Source: Arcicella aquatica
GTDB taxonomy: Bacteria; Bacteroidota; Bacteroidia; Cytophagales; Spirosomataceae
DNA: 64,000 nt
Assembly (NCBI RefSeq): GCF_034928825.1
Contig: NZ_JAYFUL010000005.1
Span: forward strand, 62,001 to 126,000
Reading direction: 5' to 3'
The stretch's first letter is position 1. Each line of letters starts with the position of its first letter. The notes under the pieces were generated by a model. The model was not told the origin of the DNA. It searched no databases and saw nothing but the letters and a program-made list of their open reading frames with translations. The translations under genes were made by a program, and so were the position numbers. Positions 8,344 through 18,068 of this stretch are shown here, in pieces.

Positions 8344-11300
8344 ATGAATCAAAAACTTTTACTGCTGTTATTAATCACAATTATCTTTTCATTTAGCGCT
8401 TGTGAAAAACAAGAAACACTTTTTACTCAATTATCCGCAGAAGATACAGGCATTACTTTTTCTAATCGAATTATAGAAAACGATACAATGAATGTCCTTG
8501 AGTTTGAATATGTGTATAATGGTGGTGGGGTAGCCCTTGGAGACTTCAACAATGATAATCTTACTGATATTTATTTTACGGGCAATCAAGTAGCGAATAA
8601 ACTGTATCTAAACAAAGGCGTAGATGAGGCAAATAAACTAAAGTTTGAGGATGTAACCGAAAAATCTAACGTTGCAGGACAGGGAAAATGGTGTTCTGGT
8701 GTAGCTGTCGTTGATATCAACAATGATAATCTATTAGATATATACGTATGTGCTACTGTTAAAAAGGTAGCCTCAGAACGTGCTAATATGTTATATGTTA
8801 ACCAAGGCGTTGGTAAAGATGGCATTCCTATGTTTAAAGAAATGGCGAAGGAATACGGTATTGCCGACACTACTCATACAACCAATGCTGCATTTTTTGA
8901 TTATGATAACGATGGGGATTTAGACTTATATGTATTGATTAACGAAATGGAAGACATTCGTTTTCCAAACAAATACCATGATAAAATAGTAGATGGTTCA
9001 TCTAAACGTACAGGTAGATTATACCGCAACGATTGGGATGAAAAACTAAAGCATGGCGTATATTCGGATATTTCAAAAAAAGCAGGCATTTTGATAGAAG
9101 GCTATGGTTTAGGAATAAACATTACTGATATCAACAGAGATGGCTGGAAAGATATTTACATTACCAATGACTACCTGACGAACGATTTACTTTATATCAA
9201 CAATCAGAACGGTACTTTTACCGACCAAGCCCACGATTATTTCAAGCATACTTCATATTCAGCTATGGGTAATGATGTTGCCGATTTAAACAATGATGGT
9301 CTTGTTGATATTTTAGCCGTTGATATGATGCCTGCGGATAATTATCGCAAAAAGATGATGTTGGCTCCCAATAATTACCTGACATATCAAAACAATGAAA
9401 AGTTTGGGTATGATTTTCAATATCCTCGAAATACCCTACAAATGAATCAAGGCTTTAACCCGAAAACGGGCAAACCTGTTTTTAGTGAGATTGGCTTATT
9501 GGCGGGTATTGCTGAAACTGACTGGAGTTGGACGCCTATGGCAACAGATTTTGATAATGACGGACTCAGAGATATTATTATCACAAATGGTTTTCCACGT
9601 GATATTACTGATCAAGACTTCATGATTTACCGTGCTGAAATGGGTAATGTGGTACCTAGAATGATGCTCTTGGATTCTATTCCATCCGTAAAAATTACGA
9701 ATTATGCCTTCAAGAATAAAGGGAACTTTGCTTTTGATGATGTAAGTGCTTCGTGGGGGCTTACCAATCCTAGTTTTTCTAATGGGGCAGCCTATGGAGA
9801 TTTAGATAATGATGGCGACTTAGATTATGTCACCAACAACATCAATGATTCGGCTTCTGTATATCGCAATAATCTAATTGAAACGAAGCCCACAGAAAGT
9901 AATTATCTACGCATAAAGCTAAAAGGACTTGATAAAAACATTGGTGGCTTAGGGGCATTCATTGAAATCAGTTATCAAAATGGACAGAAACAAGTGTACG
10001 AAAATACCCCTTACAGAGGGTATCTTTCTACTATCGAAAACGTTGCTCATTTCGGTTTAGGCAAAAGCAATAAAATAAATGAAGTGAAAATCATTTGGCA
10101 AAGTGGCAAAACTCAACTATTGAAAGATGTAGCTGCCAACCAAGTGTTAACGGTTTATGAAAAGAATGCTACGCTTCTCAATGTAAGTCAGCCATTAAAA
10201 CGTACAACGCTTTTTGCAGATATTACAGATTCCCTTAATATCGATTATGTTCATACTGAAAAAGATTTTATTGATTTCAATATTCAGAAATTGATTCCCC
10301 ACAAGTTATCACAATTTGGCCCCGCCATTGCCGTTGGCGATGTAAACGGCGATGGCCTTGAAGATATTTATATTGGTGGGCCTTCTGAACAAAAGGGTAC
10401 TTTCTTATTACAAAACCAAAGTGGAAAGTTTGTGAAGTCTGATTTGATAGGCGGTGAAACTAACCTTACAAAAATTGCGGAGGATATGGGGGTTTTGCTT
10501 TTCGATGCTGACCTTGATAACGACCTTGATTTATACATTGTAAGTGGTAGTAATGAACAACCTAAAGACTCACCGACTTATCAAGATAGATTTTATGAAA
10601 ATGATGGCAAAGGGCATTTTGTACAAAAAACACAAGCTTTACCTAGCTTCTTAAAAAGTGGATCGTGTGTCAAAGCTGCTGATTATGATAAAGATGGCGA
10701 CCTTGATTTATTCATTGGTGGGCGTGTAGAAGTTTCTAGTTATCCGATGCCTGTTTCTAGTTATATCCTTAGAAACGATTCAAAAATTGGACAAGTAAAA
10801 TTCACTAATGTGAGTACTCAGGTAGCCCCAAGTCTATCAAATATAGGTTTAGTTTGTGATGCTCTTTGGACAGACTTCAACAATGATGGCTGGATAGATT
10901 TGATGCTTGCGGGCGAATGGATGCCCATTACGATGCTACAAAATAACAATGGGAAATTAGAAAAACTAGAAGGAGCTTTAGACCTAAACAAGCAAATTGG
11001 GTTTTGGAACAGTATTACTTCTGGCGACTTTGATGATGATGGAGATATAGATTATATCGTTGGGAATTTTGGTAAAAACTCTATTATGAGAGCAAGCGAT
11101 ACCGAGCCTGTTTCTATATATGCCAAAGACTTTAATACAGATGGTAATTATGATGCTATTCCAACTGTTTTTTTTAAACCTAAAAACACAGACACTCATA
11201 AAAAAGAATTTGTTTTTAATAGTCGAGACGATTTGAATAAACAAATGATTACGACTCGTAAGAAATTTGTAACCTATAATCAACTGGCTAAATCTGACAT

Positions 11301-11922
11301 TAAAGGTTTTTTCACCGAAGAGGAATTAAAAGACGCCCTCATTTTAAAGGCTAATTACCTAAAAACAAGCTATATAGAAAACCTTGGAAGTGGTAATTTC
11401 AAAGTAAAAGCATTGCCAATGGAAGCACAAACAGCCCCTGTATTAGGAATGCTGACGGAAGATTTTGACAATGATGGTTATCTTGACGTACTCATGGTAG
11501 GAAACGACTTTTCAGCGGAAGTGTCAGTAGGCAGGCTAGATGCTTTCAATGGCCTCCTCTTGAAAGGCGATGGAAAAGGAAATTTCAAGGCAAGCCTATT
11601 GCCTGAAACAGCCTTTGGCGTAACGGGTGATGCAAAAGGCTTAGTAAGACTTACTAATGCAAAAGGAAAAACCTTGGTAATGGCTACACAAAACCGTGGC
11701 GCATTAAAAACATTCCAATTAAGCAACAATACTCTTCAAAGTAAGCCTTTGAAAACCAATGACTGTGTTGTGCTAGAAAATCTAAAAAATGGCAAAACAC
11801 GAAGAGTAGAAGTTGGCTATGGCACTTCGTTTTTATCACAATCATCACGAAGTGTATTGATAAATTCAAATTTGAAATCAATAGAAGTAATAGATTCAAA
11901 AGGTAAAAAGCGAGCACTTTAA
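8344..11922 (+). CDS. FG-GAP (VCBS-like) repeat lipoprotein with ASPIC/UnbV domain
   Basis: The 1192-residue product has a lipoprotein signal (MNQKLLLLLLITIIFSFSAC, lipobox Cys20). It is therefore exported and lipid-anchored, probably on the outer membrane. I count about 14 calcium-binding motifs of the type DxDxDGxxD (for example DYDNDGDLDLYV, DVNGDGLEDIYI), each marking a blade of a beta-propeller. A first set fills about 60-500. An ASPIC/UnbV segment follows (about 515-610, with GLGKSNKINEVKIIWQSG), then a second propeller (about 640-1090). Such proteins are common in Bacteroidota, often near SusCD systems; their role in glycan binding or adhesion is not established. Here it stands alone, with infB before and sucD after. 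Confidence 0.9.
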   Translation: MNQKLLLLLLITIIFSFSACEKQETLFTQLSAEDTGITFSNRIIENDTMNVLEFEYVYNGGGVALGDFNNDNLTDIYFTGNQVANKLYLNKGVDEANKLKFEDVTEKSNVAGQGKWCSGVAVVDINNDNLLDIYVCATVKKVASERANMLYVNQGVGKDGIPMFKEMAKEYGIADTTHTTNAAFFDYDNDGDLDLYVLINEMEDIRFPNKYHDKIVDGSSKRTGRLYRNDWDEKLKHGVYSDISKKAGILIEGYGLGINITDINRDGWKDIYITNDYLTNDLLYINNQNGTFTDQAHDYFKHTSYSAMGNDVADLNNDGLVDILAVDMMPADNYRKKMMLAPNNYLTYQNNEKFGYDFQYPRNTLQMNQGFNPKTGKPVFSEIGLLAGIAETDWSWTPMATDFDNDGLRDIIITNGFPRDITDQDFMIYRAEMGNVVPRMMLLDSIPSVKITNYAFKNKGNFAFDDVSASWGLTNPSFSNGAAYGDLDNDGDLDYVTNNINDSASVYRNNLIETKPTESNYLRIKLKGLDKNIGGLGAFIEISYQNGQKQVYENTPYRGYLSTIENVAHFGLGKSNKINEVKIIWQSGKTQLLKDVAANQVLTVYEKNATLLNVSQPLKRTTLFADITDSLNIDYVHTEKDFIDFNIQKLIPHKLSQFGPAIAVGDVNGDGLEDIYIGGPSEQKGTFLLQNQSGKFVKSDLIGGETNLTKIAEDMGVLLFDADLDNDLDLYIVSGSNEQPKDSPTYQDRFYENDGKGHFVQKTQALPSFLKSGSCVKAADYDKDGDLDLFIGGRVEVSSYPMPVSSYILRNDSKIGQVKFTNVSTQVAPSLSNIGLVCDALWTDFNNDGWIDLMLAGEWMPITMLQNNNGKLEKLEGALDLNKQIGFWNSITSGDFDDDGDIDYIVGNFGKNSIMRASDTEPVSIYAKDFNTDGNYDAIPTVFFKPKNTDTHKKEFVFNSRDDLNKQMITTRKKFVTYNQLAKSDIKGFFTEEELKDALILKANYLKTSYIENLGSGNFKVKALPMEAQTAPVLGMLTEDFDNDGYLDVLMVGNDFSAEVSVGRLDAFNGLLLKGDGKGNFKASLLPETAFGVTGDAKGLVRLTNAKGKTLVMATQNRGALKTFQLSNNTLQSKPLKTNDCVVLENLKNGKTRRVEVGYGTSFLSQSSRSVLINSNLKSIEVIDSKGKKRAL

Positions 11923-11945
11923 CCTGCACAATAAATAGGTATTTC

Positions 11946-11987
11946 AAAAAAAGCAAATCTAGCTAATTAGCTGGATTTGCTTTTTTT
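11946..11987 (+). terminator. Terminator of the FG-GAP lipoprotein gene
   Basis: A long near-perfect stem (AGCAAATCTAGCT against AGCTGGATTTGCT), preceded by A and followed by seven T, begins 24 bp after the stop. Confidence 0.85.
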
Positions 11988-12270
11988 ATTTTCTTTTCTC
12001 ATTAGATTCTCTTCTTATTAGGCTTTATCCTCACAAATAGCAAAAGGATATTTGATGGTTATTTTGTTAAACATAAATTCTACCAAGGCAGGATTAAAAT
12101 CTTGAATAAAATTTTAGCTCAAAACATTATCTCAAAATTGCTAAACAAAAAGTACTTTATGCCAATAAGCTATACTATATTTCCAGAAATAGAAACACTA
12201 TTAAACACCTAACAATCAACCAATTAAATACAATTTAAAATAAGTATATTACTCAATATCCAAATTCCTT

Positions 12271-12301
12271 TTTGTCCTTTGCCTTGCAAACTATACCTTT
12301 A
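12271..12301 (+). promoter_or_regulatory. Candidate promoter of sucD
   Basis: TTTG at 12271-12274, a 19-bp spacer and TACCTTTA at 12294-12301 match the Bacteroidota consensus except for the last base. The transcript would have a leader of about 95 nt. Confidence 0.4.
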
Positions 12302-12403
12302 CGATAAATTTACGTAGGCACTGTATAAATATAATCGCTGTTAAGATTAAATGCAGTAATTTCACAAAAAAACTGATTTTTACAAACCAAATATTTATCT
12401 GAA

Positions 12404-13279
12404 ATGAGTGTACTTGTTAACAAAAACTCAAAAATAATCGTACAAGGCTTTACTGGGTCTGAAGGTTCATTCCACGCTCAGCAAATGATCGAATATGGTA
12501 CTAATGTAGTTGGTGGTGTAACGCCAGGAAAAGGTGGTTCAACCCATCTTGACCGTCCTGTATTTAATACAGTTACTGAAGCTGTAGAAAAAGCAGGTGC
12601 TGATACTTCAATCATCTTTGTACCACCTGCATTTGCTGCTGATGCTATTATGGAATCGGCTGATGCTGGTATCAAAGTAATTATTTGTATCACAGAAGGT
12701 ATTCCAACCAAAGACATGATTTATGCTAAGGAATACATTCAGAACAAAGATTGTCGTTTAATTGGGCCAAACTGTCCGGGAGTAATGACAGCAGGTGAAT
12801 GTAAAGTAGGTATCATGCCTGGTTTTATTTTCACTAAAGGTAAAATTGGTATCGTATCAAAATCAGGAACTTTAACTTACGAAGCTGTAGATCAATTAAC
12901 AAAAGCAGGTTTAGGACAAACAACTGCAATTGGTATTGGTGGTGACCCTATCATTGGAACAACTACTAAAGAAGCCGTTGAATTATTAATGAATGACCCT
13001 GAAACTGAGGGTATCGTAATGATTGGTGAAATTGGTGGTGGTATGGAAGCAGAAGCTGCTGAATGGATTAAAGCTGATGGAAACAGAAAACCTGTAGTAG
13101 GTTTTATCGCTGGACAAACTGCACCGAAAGGTCGTAGAATGGGTCATGCTGGTGCTATCATCGGTGGTGCAGACGATACTGCTGCTGCTAAAATGGCTAT
13201 CATGGAAGCTTGTGGTATCCACGTAGTACATTCTCCAGCTGATATTGGTGCTACAATGTTAAAAGCATTAGGATTGTAG
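12404..13279 (+). CDS. sucD: Succinyl-CoA synthetase (succinate-CoA ligase), alpha subunit
   Basis: The enzyme interconverts succinyl-CoA and succinate with substrate-level phosphorylation in the TCA cycle. The 291-residue alpha subunit shows the CoA-binding Rossmann part (IIVQGFTGSEGSFHAQQMI, residues 10-28) and the VGGVTPGKGG motif. The phosphohistidine loop GHAGAIIGG gives His248 as the phosphorylated residue. SucC (beta) is not adjacent, as is often the case in Bacteroidota. It appears to be a single-gene unit. Confidence 0.97.
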   Translation: MSVLVNKNSKIIVQGFTGSEGSFHAQQMIEYGTNVVGGVTPGKGGSTHLDRPVFNTVTEAVEKAGADTSIIFVPPAFAADAIMESADAGIKVIICITEGIPTKDMIYAKEYIQNKDCRLIGPNCPGVMTAGECKVGIMPGFIFTKGKIGIVSKSGTLTYEAVDQLTKAGLGQTTAIGIGGDPIIGTTTKEAVELLMNDPETEGIVMIGEIGGGMEAEAAEWIKADGNRKPVVGFIAGQTAPKGRRMGHAGAIIGGADDTAAAKMAIMEACGIHVVHSPADIGATMLKALGL

Positions 13280-13314
13280 TAAACGGTTTCAATGAATTAT
13301 TGATAGTTTTTTTC

Positions 13315-13322
13315 TAATTTTG
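13315..13322 (+). promoter_or_regulatory. Candidate -7 box before the DUF4271 gene
   Basis: TAATTTTG is an exact TAnnTTTG match 17 bp before the proposed TTG start. No -33 box lies at normal spacing. Confidence 0.4.
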
Positions 13323-13339
13323 CACAAAACTATCAAGAC

Positions 13340-14596
13340 TTGAAATTCTTCCAGCAATATATTCATTCACAAAATCCTGCACGATTTATTCAATCATGCA
13401 GGATTTTGCGTTTAGTCAAATCATACTCTTTCCTCAGAATAGCCTTTTTAATCATATCGGGGTATTTATTTTTCATTCCTAACATCACTGCTAAAGACAC
13501 CGTTGGTCCAAACAATGGCTATTATTTAGTGCATGACTACCGAGATGACTGGCAGGTATTTGATGAACGCTATAAGGCATACGTGCCATATGTTCGTGAG
13601 CTCCATAAAGACTATAATTCATTTAGCTTGTTTTGTGATATAGAAAATTATAAAACTTATAAAATTCTATATTATTCCTCTAAAGAAAACTATCTATTCA
13701 TTAATGCATCATTACAGCAACAATTGCCCATTAATAAATGGGTTGTTTTAGATGTTGACAGCTTGCAGAGAGTCTATAAAAAAACGAAGTTATTTCTTAC
13801 AATTTATGGCAGTAATACCAATATTGAAGAAATGATGGTTTATGTAGGGAATCGAATATCTAAAACTCAGGAAACATTTGAATTATCCGAGTCTTTATTA
13901 ACGATTATTCCACGAGATATTTCCTCTTTTCAAAACTTTTTTGTGATTGGCCTATTCTTACTGGTAGGTGCTTACGCATTTATGTATAATTATCAGCCAA
14001 AATCTTTTGAGCGTTTTTTTAACCCTAAAGATTTGCTAACAATTAGTGTACGCGATGATTCATTTATCGTAAACAAACCCTTTGATTTAGGGAATTTACT
14101 GTTTGTGGTCAATCTTAGTTTTACTATTGGGTTTATTTTTATGTTGGTCATTAATGAAAAGAACGATTTATTCTCAACTAGCAGTATCCTTCAAGAAGGA
14201 GAAACACTTGGCGTATTATTGAGCAACTTCTTGGTAATTTCTTCTATTATCTTTGGCGCATATATTTTCAAATACATCTCACTATTGATTCTTTCAAACC
14301 TCTACAGGCTAGATAAAATCATCAATATCCATTTTTTTAAAATTATTCAAGCATCAAGTATTTTTTTCCTGATTGTACTAATTATACTCACCTACAGTAC
14401 GATATCAATACCTGAAATTACGGAAAATGCAGAAAAATATCTGTTCTTTCCCATTTCATTATTCTTTATCGGACGCTTAGCACTATTATACTTTACGATA
14501 AATAAGATGACGGCACTAAAAAATCTGTATTTATTTTCGTACCTTTGCATCGTTGAATTAATACCGCTTATAGTAGGCATTCGTTTTGCACTCTAA
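13340..14596 (+). CDS. DUF4271 family multi-pass membrane protein
   Basis: The product (418 residues from TTG 13340) has one hydrophobic segment near residues 30-50 and a soluble extracytoplasmic domain (about 50-195). Six or seven membrane helices follow (about 200-418). This layout, and its position directly before hemD, match the Bacteroidota family DUF4271, of unknown function. The start is uncertain: no ATG is available before residue ~170. TTG at 13340 gives MKFFQQY, while a later TTG at 13406 would skip a 12-bp hairpin that lies inside the first codons. The hydrophobic segment works as a signal anchor with either choice. Confidence 0.75.
   Translation: MKFFQQYIHSQNPARFIQSCRILRLVKSYSFLRIAFLIISGYLFFIPNITAKDTVGPNNGYYLVHDYRDDWQVFDERYKAYVPYVRELHKDYNSFSLFCDIENYKTYKILYYSSKENYLFINASLQQQLPINKWVVLDVDSLQRVYKKTKLFLTIYGSNTNIEEMMVYVGNRISKTQETFELSESLLTIIPRDISSFQNFFVIGLFLLVGAYAFMYNYQPKSFERFFNPKDLLTISVRDDSFIVNKPFDLGNLLFVVNLSFTIGFIFMLVINEKNDLFSTSSILQEGETLGVLLSNFLVISSIIFGAYIFKYISLLILSNLYRLDKIINIHFFKIIQASSIFFLIVLIILTYSTISIPEITENAEKYLFFPISLFFIGRLALLYFTINKMTALKNLYLFSYLCIVELIPLIVGIRFAL
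13370..13408 (+). repeat. Perfect 12-bp inverted repeat at the 5' end of the DUF4271 gene
   Basis: CAAAATCCTGCA (13370-13381) is inverted at 13397-13408 around a 15-nt loop. An A-tract precedes and TTTTGCGTTT follows, so it resembles a weak terminator. It could end sucD transcription or attenuate the next gene. Confidence 0.55.
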
Positions 14597-14681
14597 ATAA
14601 TGTGATAATTCAACAAAAAAATGTTCTAAAAATAGCACATTAGCCCAAACAATAATCCAATCAAGTTTAACTGCATTGAGC

Positions 14682-15467
14682 ATGAGCGAAATAGCATTAA
14701 CCGCACATCCAGACAGATTAACCAAAGTAACCAGTATTTTAGTTACGCAAGCACGCCCAGCCGACGATAAATCACCATATTTTGAGTTGGAAAGAAGATA
14801 CAATATCAAAGTTGATTTTCGCCCATTTATCGAAATTCAAGGCGTTGCTTTTAAGGACTTCCGGAAGCAAAAAATCAATATTCTTGATCATACTGCCATT
14901 ATTTTTACTAGTCGTAATGCTGTAGATCATTTTTTTCGCATTTGTAAAGAAGCGCGTATAGAAGTACCAGCTGATATGAAATACTTCTGTATCACAGAAC
15001 AGACTTCTAATTACTTGCAGAAATATATTGTAATACGTAAACGTAAGATTTTTACAGGAACAAAAACTGCTGCTGAATTACTTGAGTTAATCAAGAAACA
15101 TAAAACTGAGAAGTTTTTATTTCCTTGTTCAGACAAGCGTCGTAGTGATATCCCAGAATTTATGGGAACAAACGATTTACAACTTACAGAGGCTGTAATG
15201 TATGAAACAGTTTCTTCAGATTTATCTGATCTAGAAAGCGTGTTTTATGATGTAATTGCATTTTTTAGCCCTTCTGGCATAAAATCTTTGTTTCATAATT
15301 TTCCAGATTTCAAGCAAAACAAAACTAGAATTGCTGCCTTTGGACCAACAACGGCAAAAGCAGTAACAGAAGCAGGCTTGATTTTGGATATTCAAGCGCC
15401 TCTTCCAAATGCCCCATCTATGACGGGTGCTTTGGAACTTTATATCAAGAAAGCAAATAGTATTTAA
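14682..15467 (+). CDS. hemD: Uroporphyrinogen-III synthase
   Basis: HemD closes and inverts ring D of hydroxymethylbilane to give uroporphyrinogen III. The protein shows the weakly conserved two-domain pattern: SILVTQARP at the N-terminus, IIFTSRNAV in the first domain, FLFPCSDKRRSDIP at the hinge, and IAFFSPSGIKSLF plus IAAFGPTTAKAVTEAG in the second. ATG at 14682 (MSEIALTAHP) is chosen over a TTG two codons earlier, giving 261 residues. It follows the DUF4271 gene by 85 bp, a pairing seen widely in Bacteroidota. Confidence 0.9.
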   Translation: MSEIALTAHPDRLTKVTSILVTQARPADDKSPYFELERRYNIKVDFRPFIEIQGVAFKDFRKQKINILDHTAIIFTSRNAVDHFFRICKEARIEVPADMKYFCITEQTSNYLQKYIVIRKRKIFTGTKTAAELLELIKKHKTEKFLFPCSDKRRSDIPEFMGTNDLQLTEAVMYETVSSDLSDLESVFYDVIAFFSPSGIKSLFHNFPDFKQNKTRIAAFGPTTAKAVTEAGLILDIQAPLPNAPSMTGALELYIKKANSI

Positions 15468-15490
15468 GACTATTAAAAGGAATTAATGAA

Positions 15491-15529
15491 AGACCTGTGA
15501 GTGATATAAACTCATGGGTCTCTTTTTTT
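15491..15529 (+). terminator. Terminator after hemD
   Basis: AGACCTGTGAGT (15491-15502) pairs with ACTCATGGGTCT (15510-15521) with one mismatch-type wobble, followed by a T-run. Confidence 0.8.
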
Positions 15530-15669
15530 ATCAACATATCACAACAAATATTAATAAATTAGCGTTAGGAATATCTATGAGATACATTTTTTGACGTAAT
15601 TTATACAAATGTTTATTAGATTTGGAATTAAAGCCTGTATTTGACTTATTTGTACTTTTTTGAAAGACT

Positions 15670-16644
15670 ATGCGAAAGAATTTACAATTTTTTACTATAA
15701 TTCTACTGCTATTGGCAAACTATTCCGTCTTTGCTCAACAAGATGCACAGTTAAGCCAATATATGTTTAATCCGCTATACATTAATCCAGCCACTGCTGG
15801 TACTGATGGTGTGATGAGATTTCAATTACATTACCGTAATCAATGGACAGCCTATCAAACTACTTATGATGGTTCTGGTTCATTGGGAACACAGCTTTTT
15901 ACGGCCTCAATGCCCCTAAATGGCCTTCATAGTGGGCTTGGTATCCAATTTGTAAATGACAAAACACCATCTGGAAGTGGTTATCAGAATATGTTGCTAT
16001 CGTATTCTTATCAAATCGGGCTTAGAAATGGTTCAATTATTTCAATTGGTGTAAAAGGTGGTTTTCATACTAAAACATTTGATTCAAATTTCAGACCTGG
16101 TGAATCTGGAGACCCAATTGTGGATGCAGCCCTAAAAAAACTTAATGAAACCAAAGCAGACCTATCACTAGGAGTTTTATATAAAGCAGAGAATTACCAA
16201 ATCGGGGTAAGCCTTAATCACGTAAATAATCCAAATTATAGTTTTGGCGTTGACAGAGCTAGTCAGTATACCATCAAACAAGCATTGAATGTGACTGCGA
16301 GCTATGATTATTATTTGAATGATGACGTAAAAGTTACTCCTACAGCCCTTTGGCGTAGTGATTTCGTAACAACGGCTTTAGAAGGAGGTGCGATTTTTAC
16401 TTATACAGAAAAATATTGGTTAGGAGGCTCCTATCGATTAAACGATGCTGGTATCATTATTGCAGGTATTTCGATGTTGAACAACTCTTTACGATTAGGA
16501 TATTCGTTAGATTTAACCACCGTTGGGCAAACAGCTAAGTCGCCTACATCTCACGAAGTATTAATAAGTTATGCCCTGCCAGCGCCTAAATTATTTGGTG
16601 GAAAGAAGACCCCTGTACGTACGCCAAGGTTCAGACATCAGTAG
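15670..16644 (+). CDS. porP: PorP/SprF family type IX secretion outer-membrane protein
   Basis: The 324-residue product has a cleavable signal peptide ending near Ala22 (SVFA/QQ). The family signature QQDAQLSQYMFNPLYINPATAG follows directly. The remainder is rich in alternating beta-strand patterns of a small outer-membrane barrel. PorP in Porphyromonas and SprF in Flavobacterium are outer-membrane partners of T9SS; SprF is needed for export of SprB. Its place directly before gldK-L-M-N repeats the porPKLMN order of P. gingivalis and supports a core T9SS role rather than one of the many SprF paralogues. Confidence 0.92.
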   Translation: MRKNLQFFTIILLLLANYSVFAQQDAQLSQYMFNPLYINPATAGTDGVMRFQLHYRNQWTAYQTTYDGSGSLGTQLFTASMPLNGLHSGLGIQFVNDKTPSGSGYQNMLLSYSYQIGLRNGSIISIGVKGGFHTKTFDSNFRPGESGDPIVDAALKKLNETKADLSLGVLYKAENYQIGVSLNHVNNPNYSFGVDRASQYTIKQALNVTASYDYYLNDDVKVTPTALWRSDFVTTALEGGAIFTYTEKYWLGGSYRLNDAGIIIAGISMLNNSLRLGYSLDLTTVGQTAKSPTSHEVLISYALPAPKLFGGKKTPVRTPRFRHQ

Positions 16645-16715
16645 TTTTTTTTGACTAAAGTGTACTTACAAAAACGTAAATAAACGATTGATGTATTTAC
16701 AACAAAAAAAAATAT

Positions 16716-16723
16716 TAACTTTG
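16716..16723 (+). promoter_or_regulatory. Candidate -7 box of gldKLMN
   Basis: TAACTTTG is an exact TAnnTTTG match in the 256-bp gap between porP and gldK. It would give gldK its own transcript with a leader of about 170 nt. No convincing -33 box is seen. Confidence 0.35.
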
Positions 16724-16900
16724 TTTTTGGGTTACTATACTAACCGAGTAAAAAAGGTCGTTTTTAAGAAGATTTAACACTAAAAATGAATTTTATTACA
16801 ATAAATATAAAGTACTATTATTAATACAACCATTATCAAAATTTACAGAGATCATTACCTTATTTTACTCACGGGTATCAATTAAAAAAGTTAAGACACT

Positions 16901-18046
16901 ATGAATTACAGTGGAATTTTCAGGAAAATATCCTTACTACTTTTAGTAGTTACTACTGTTCTGTTTTTGGATAGCTGTAGCTCTTCTGGTACTAGCAAAT
17001 CGACTAGTAGTAGAGGACGAAGCAGCAGATCTAGAGGAGAACAGGTTGCTAAAGGCAAAAGCGGTAAACGAAGTAGAAGTAGTAGCAAAAAAGAAGATAT
17101 TAAAATGGTCAATGGGGAAATTGCAGCTACTAGCCGTAAAGGTTGGAAGCAAACAACTCCACTAGGCATGGTTTTAATTCCGGCTGGCTCTTATATGATG
17201 GGGCAAGCGGATGAAGATATTGCTGCATCGTCAGTTGGTTTTAACAAACGTGTAACAGTCATTCAATTTTATATGGACGACACTGAAATCACCAACAACG
17301 AATACCGCCAATTTACTGATGTAATGTTGACAGACTCAATCGCTGTACTAGGCGAGGAAAAAATTATCTCTGAAATTTATCCTGATACTACCGTATGGAG
17401 TAAAGACTTTACTTATCATAATGGTGACCCCATGACTGAATATTATTACTCAAGCCCTGCGTTTGATATGTATCCAGTAGTGGGCGTAAGCTGGATTGCT
17501 GCAAGATATTTCTGCGACTGGCGAACAAAAGCTTATAACGATTACAGAACCTCAGAGGGAATGTATATTTCTCCAAGATTCCGCTTACCATCAGAAGCTG
17601 AATGGGAATGGGCTGCTCGTGGTGGAAAAGCTTCTGCTAAATATCCTTGGGGTAACCCTTACGTAGCAAACGTAAAAGGATGTTTGCTAGCTAACTTCAA
17701 GCCTCATAGAGGTAATTATGATGCAGATGGATATGCTTATACAGCTCCTGCAAACCAGTTCAATCCGAATGATTATGGTTTATACAATATGGCTGGAAAC
17801 GTTGCCGAATGGTGCCTAGATGCTTATGCAGACAATGCTGTAGCTATTACTTGGGACTTAAACACGATGAATGATGATAAAGATGAACCAAGAAAAGTTA
17901 TTCGTGGTGGTTCATGGAAAGATGTTGCTTATTATCTTGAAACGGGTACTCGTTCTTATGAATATGAAACAAAGAAACGATCTTACATCGGCTTCCGTTG
18001 TGCCATGAATCATTTAGGACGTTCATCTGGAAAAGAATTCAGATAA
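16901..18046 (+). CDS. gldK: Gliding motility/T9SS ring lipoprotein GldK (PorK)
   Basis: GldK/PorK forms, with GldN/PorN, the periplasmic ring of T9SS beneath the outer membrane. The 381-residue protein has a lipoprotein signal with lipobox LDSC (Cys26). A Ser/Arg/Lys-rich linker (about 27-70) follows, then a formylglycine-generating-enzyme-like (FGE-sulfatase) fold from about 85 to 370. Typical motifs are TEITNNEYRQF, PVVGVSWIAARYFCDW, RLPSEAEWEWAARGG, YNMAGNVAEWCLD and VIRGGSWKD. The family is not thought to be catalytic. It is first of the gldK-L-M-N run. A large hairpin separates it from gldL. Confidence 0.95.
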   Translation: MNYSGIFRKISLLLLVVTTVLFLDSCSSSGTSKSTSSRGRSSRSRGEQVAKGKSGKRSRSSSKKEDIKMVNGEIAATSRKGWKQTTPLGMVLIPAGSYMMGQADEDIAASSVGFNKRVTVIQFYMDDTEITNNEYRQFTDVMLTDSIAVLGEEKIISEIYPDTTVWSKDFTYHNGDPMTEYYYSSPAFDMYPVVGVSWIAARYFCDWRTKAYNDYRTSEGMYISPRFRLPSEAEWEWAARGGKASAKYPWGNPYVANVKGCLLANFKPHRGNYDADGYAYTAPANQFNPNDYGLYNMAGNVAEWCLDAYADNAVAITWDLNTMNDDKDEPRKVIRGGSWKDVAYYLETGTRSYEYETKKRSYIGFRCAMNHLGRSSGKEFR

Positions 18047-18068
18047 AAGAAAAAACGATTTTAAATCG

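Larger units (their letters stand above)
11923..12403. other. Gene-free stretch between the FG-GAP lipoprotein and sucD
   Basis: It holds a strong terminator (11946-11987) and a candidate sucD promoter (12271-12301). The rest is AT-rich. On the minus strand 12018-12113 is open for about 31 codons with protein-like composition, but it has no usable start and is probably noise or a gene remnant. Confidence 0.6.

Noticed and set aside
15621..15652. TTTG-N20-CTTATTTG as a porP promoter
   Set aside because: The first two bases of the -7 box are wrong; too weak to call.
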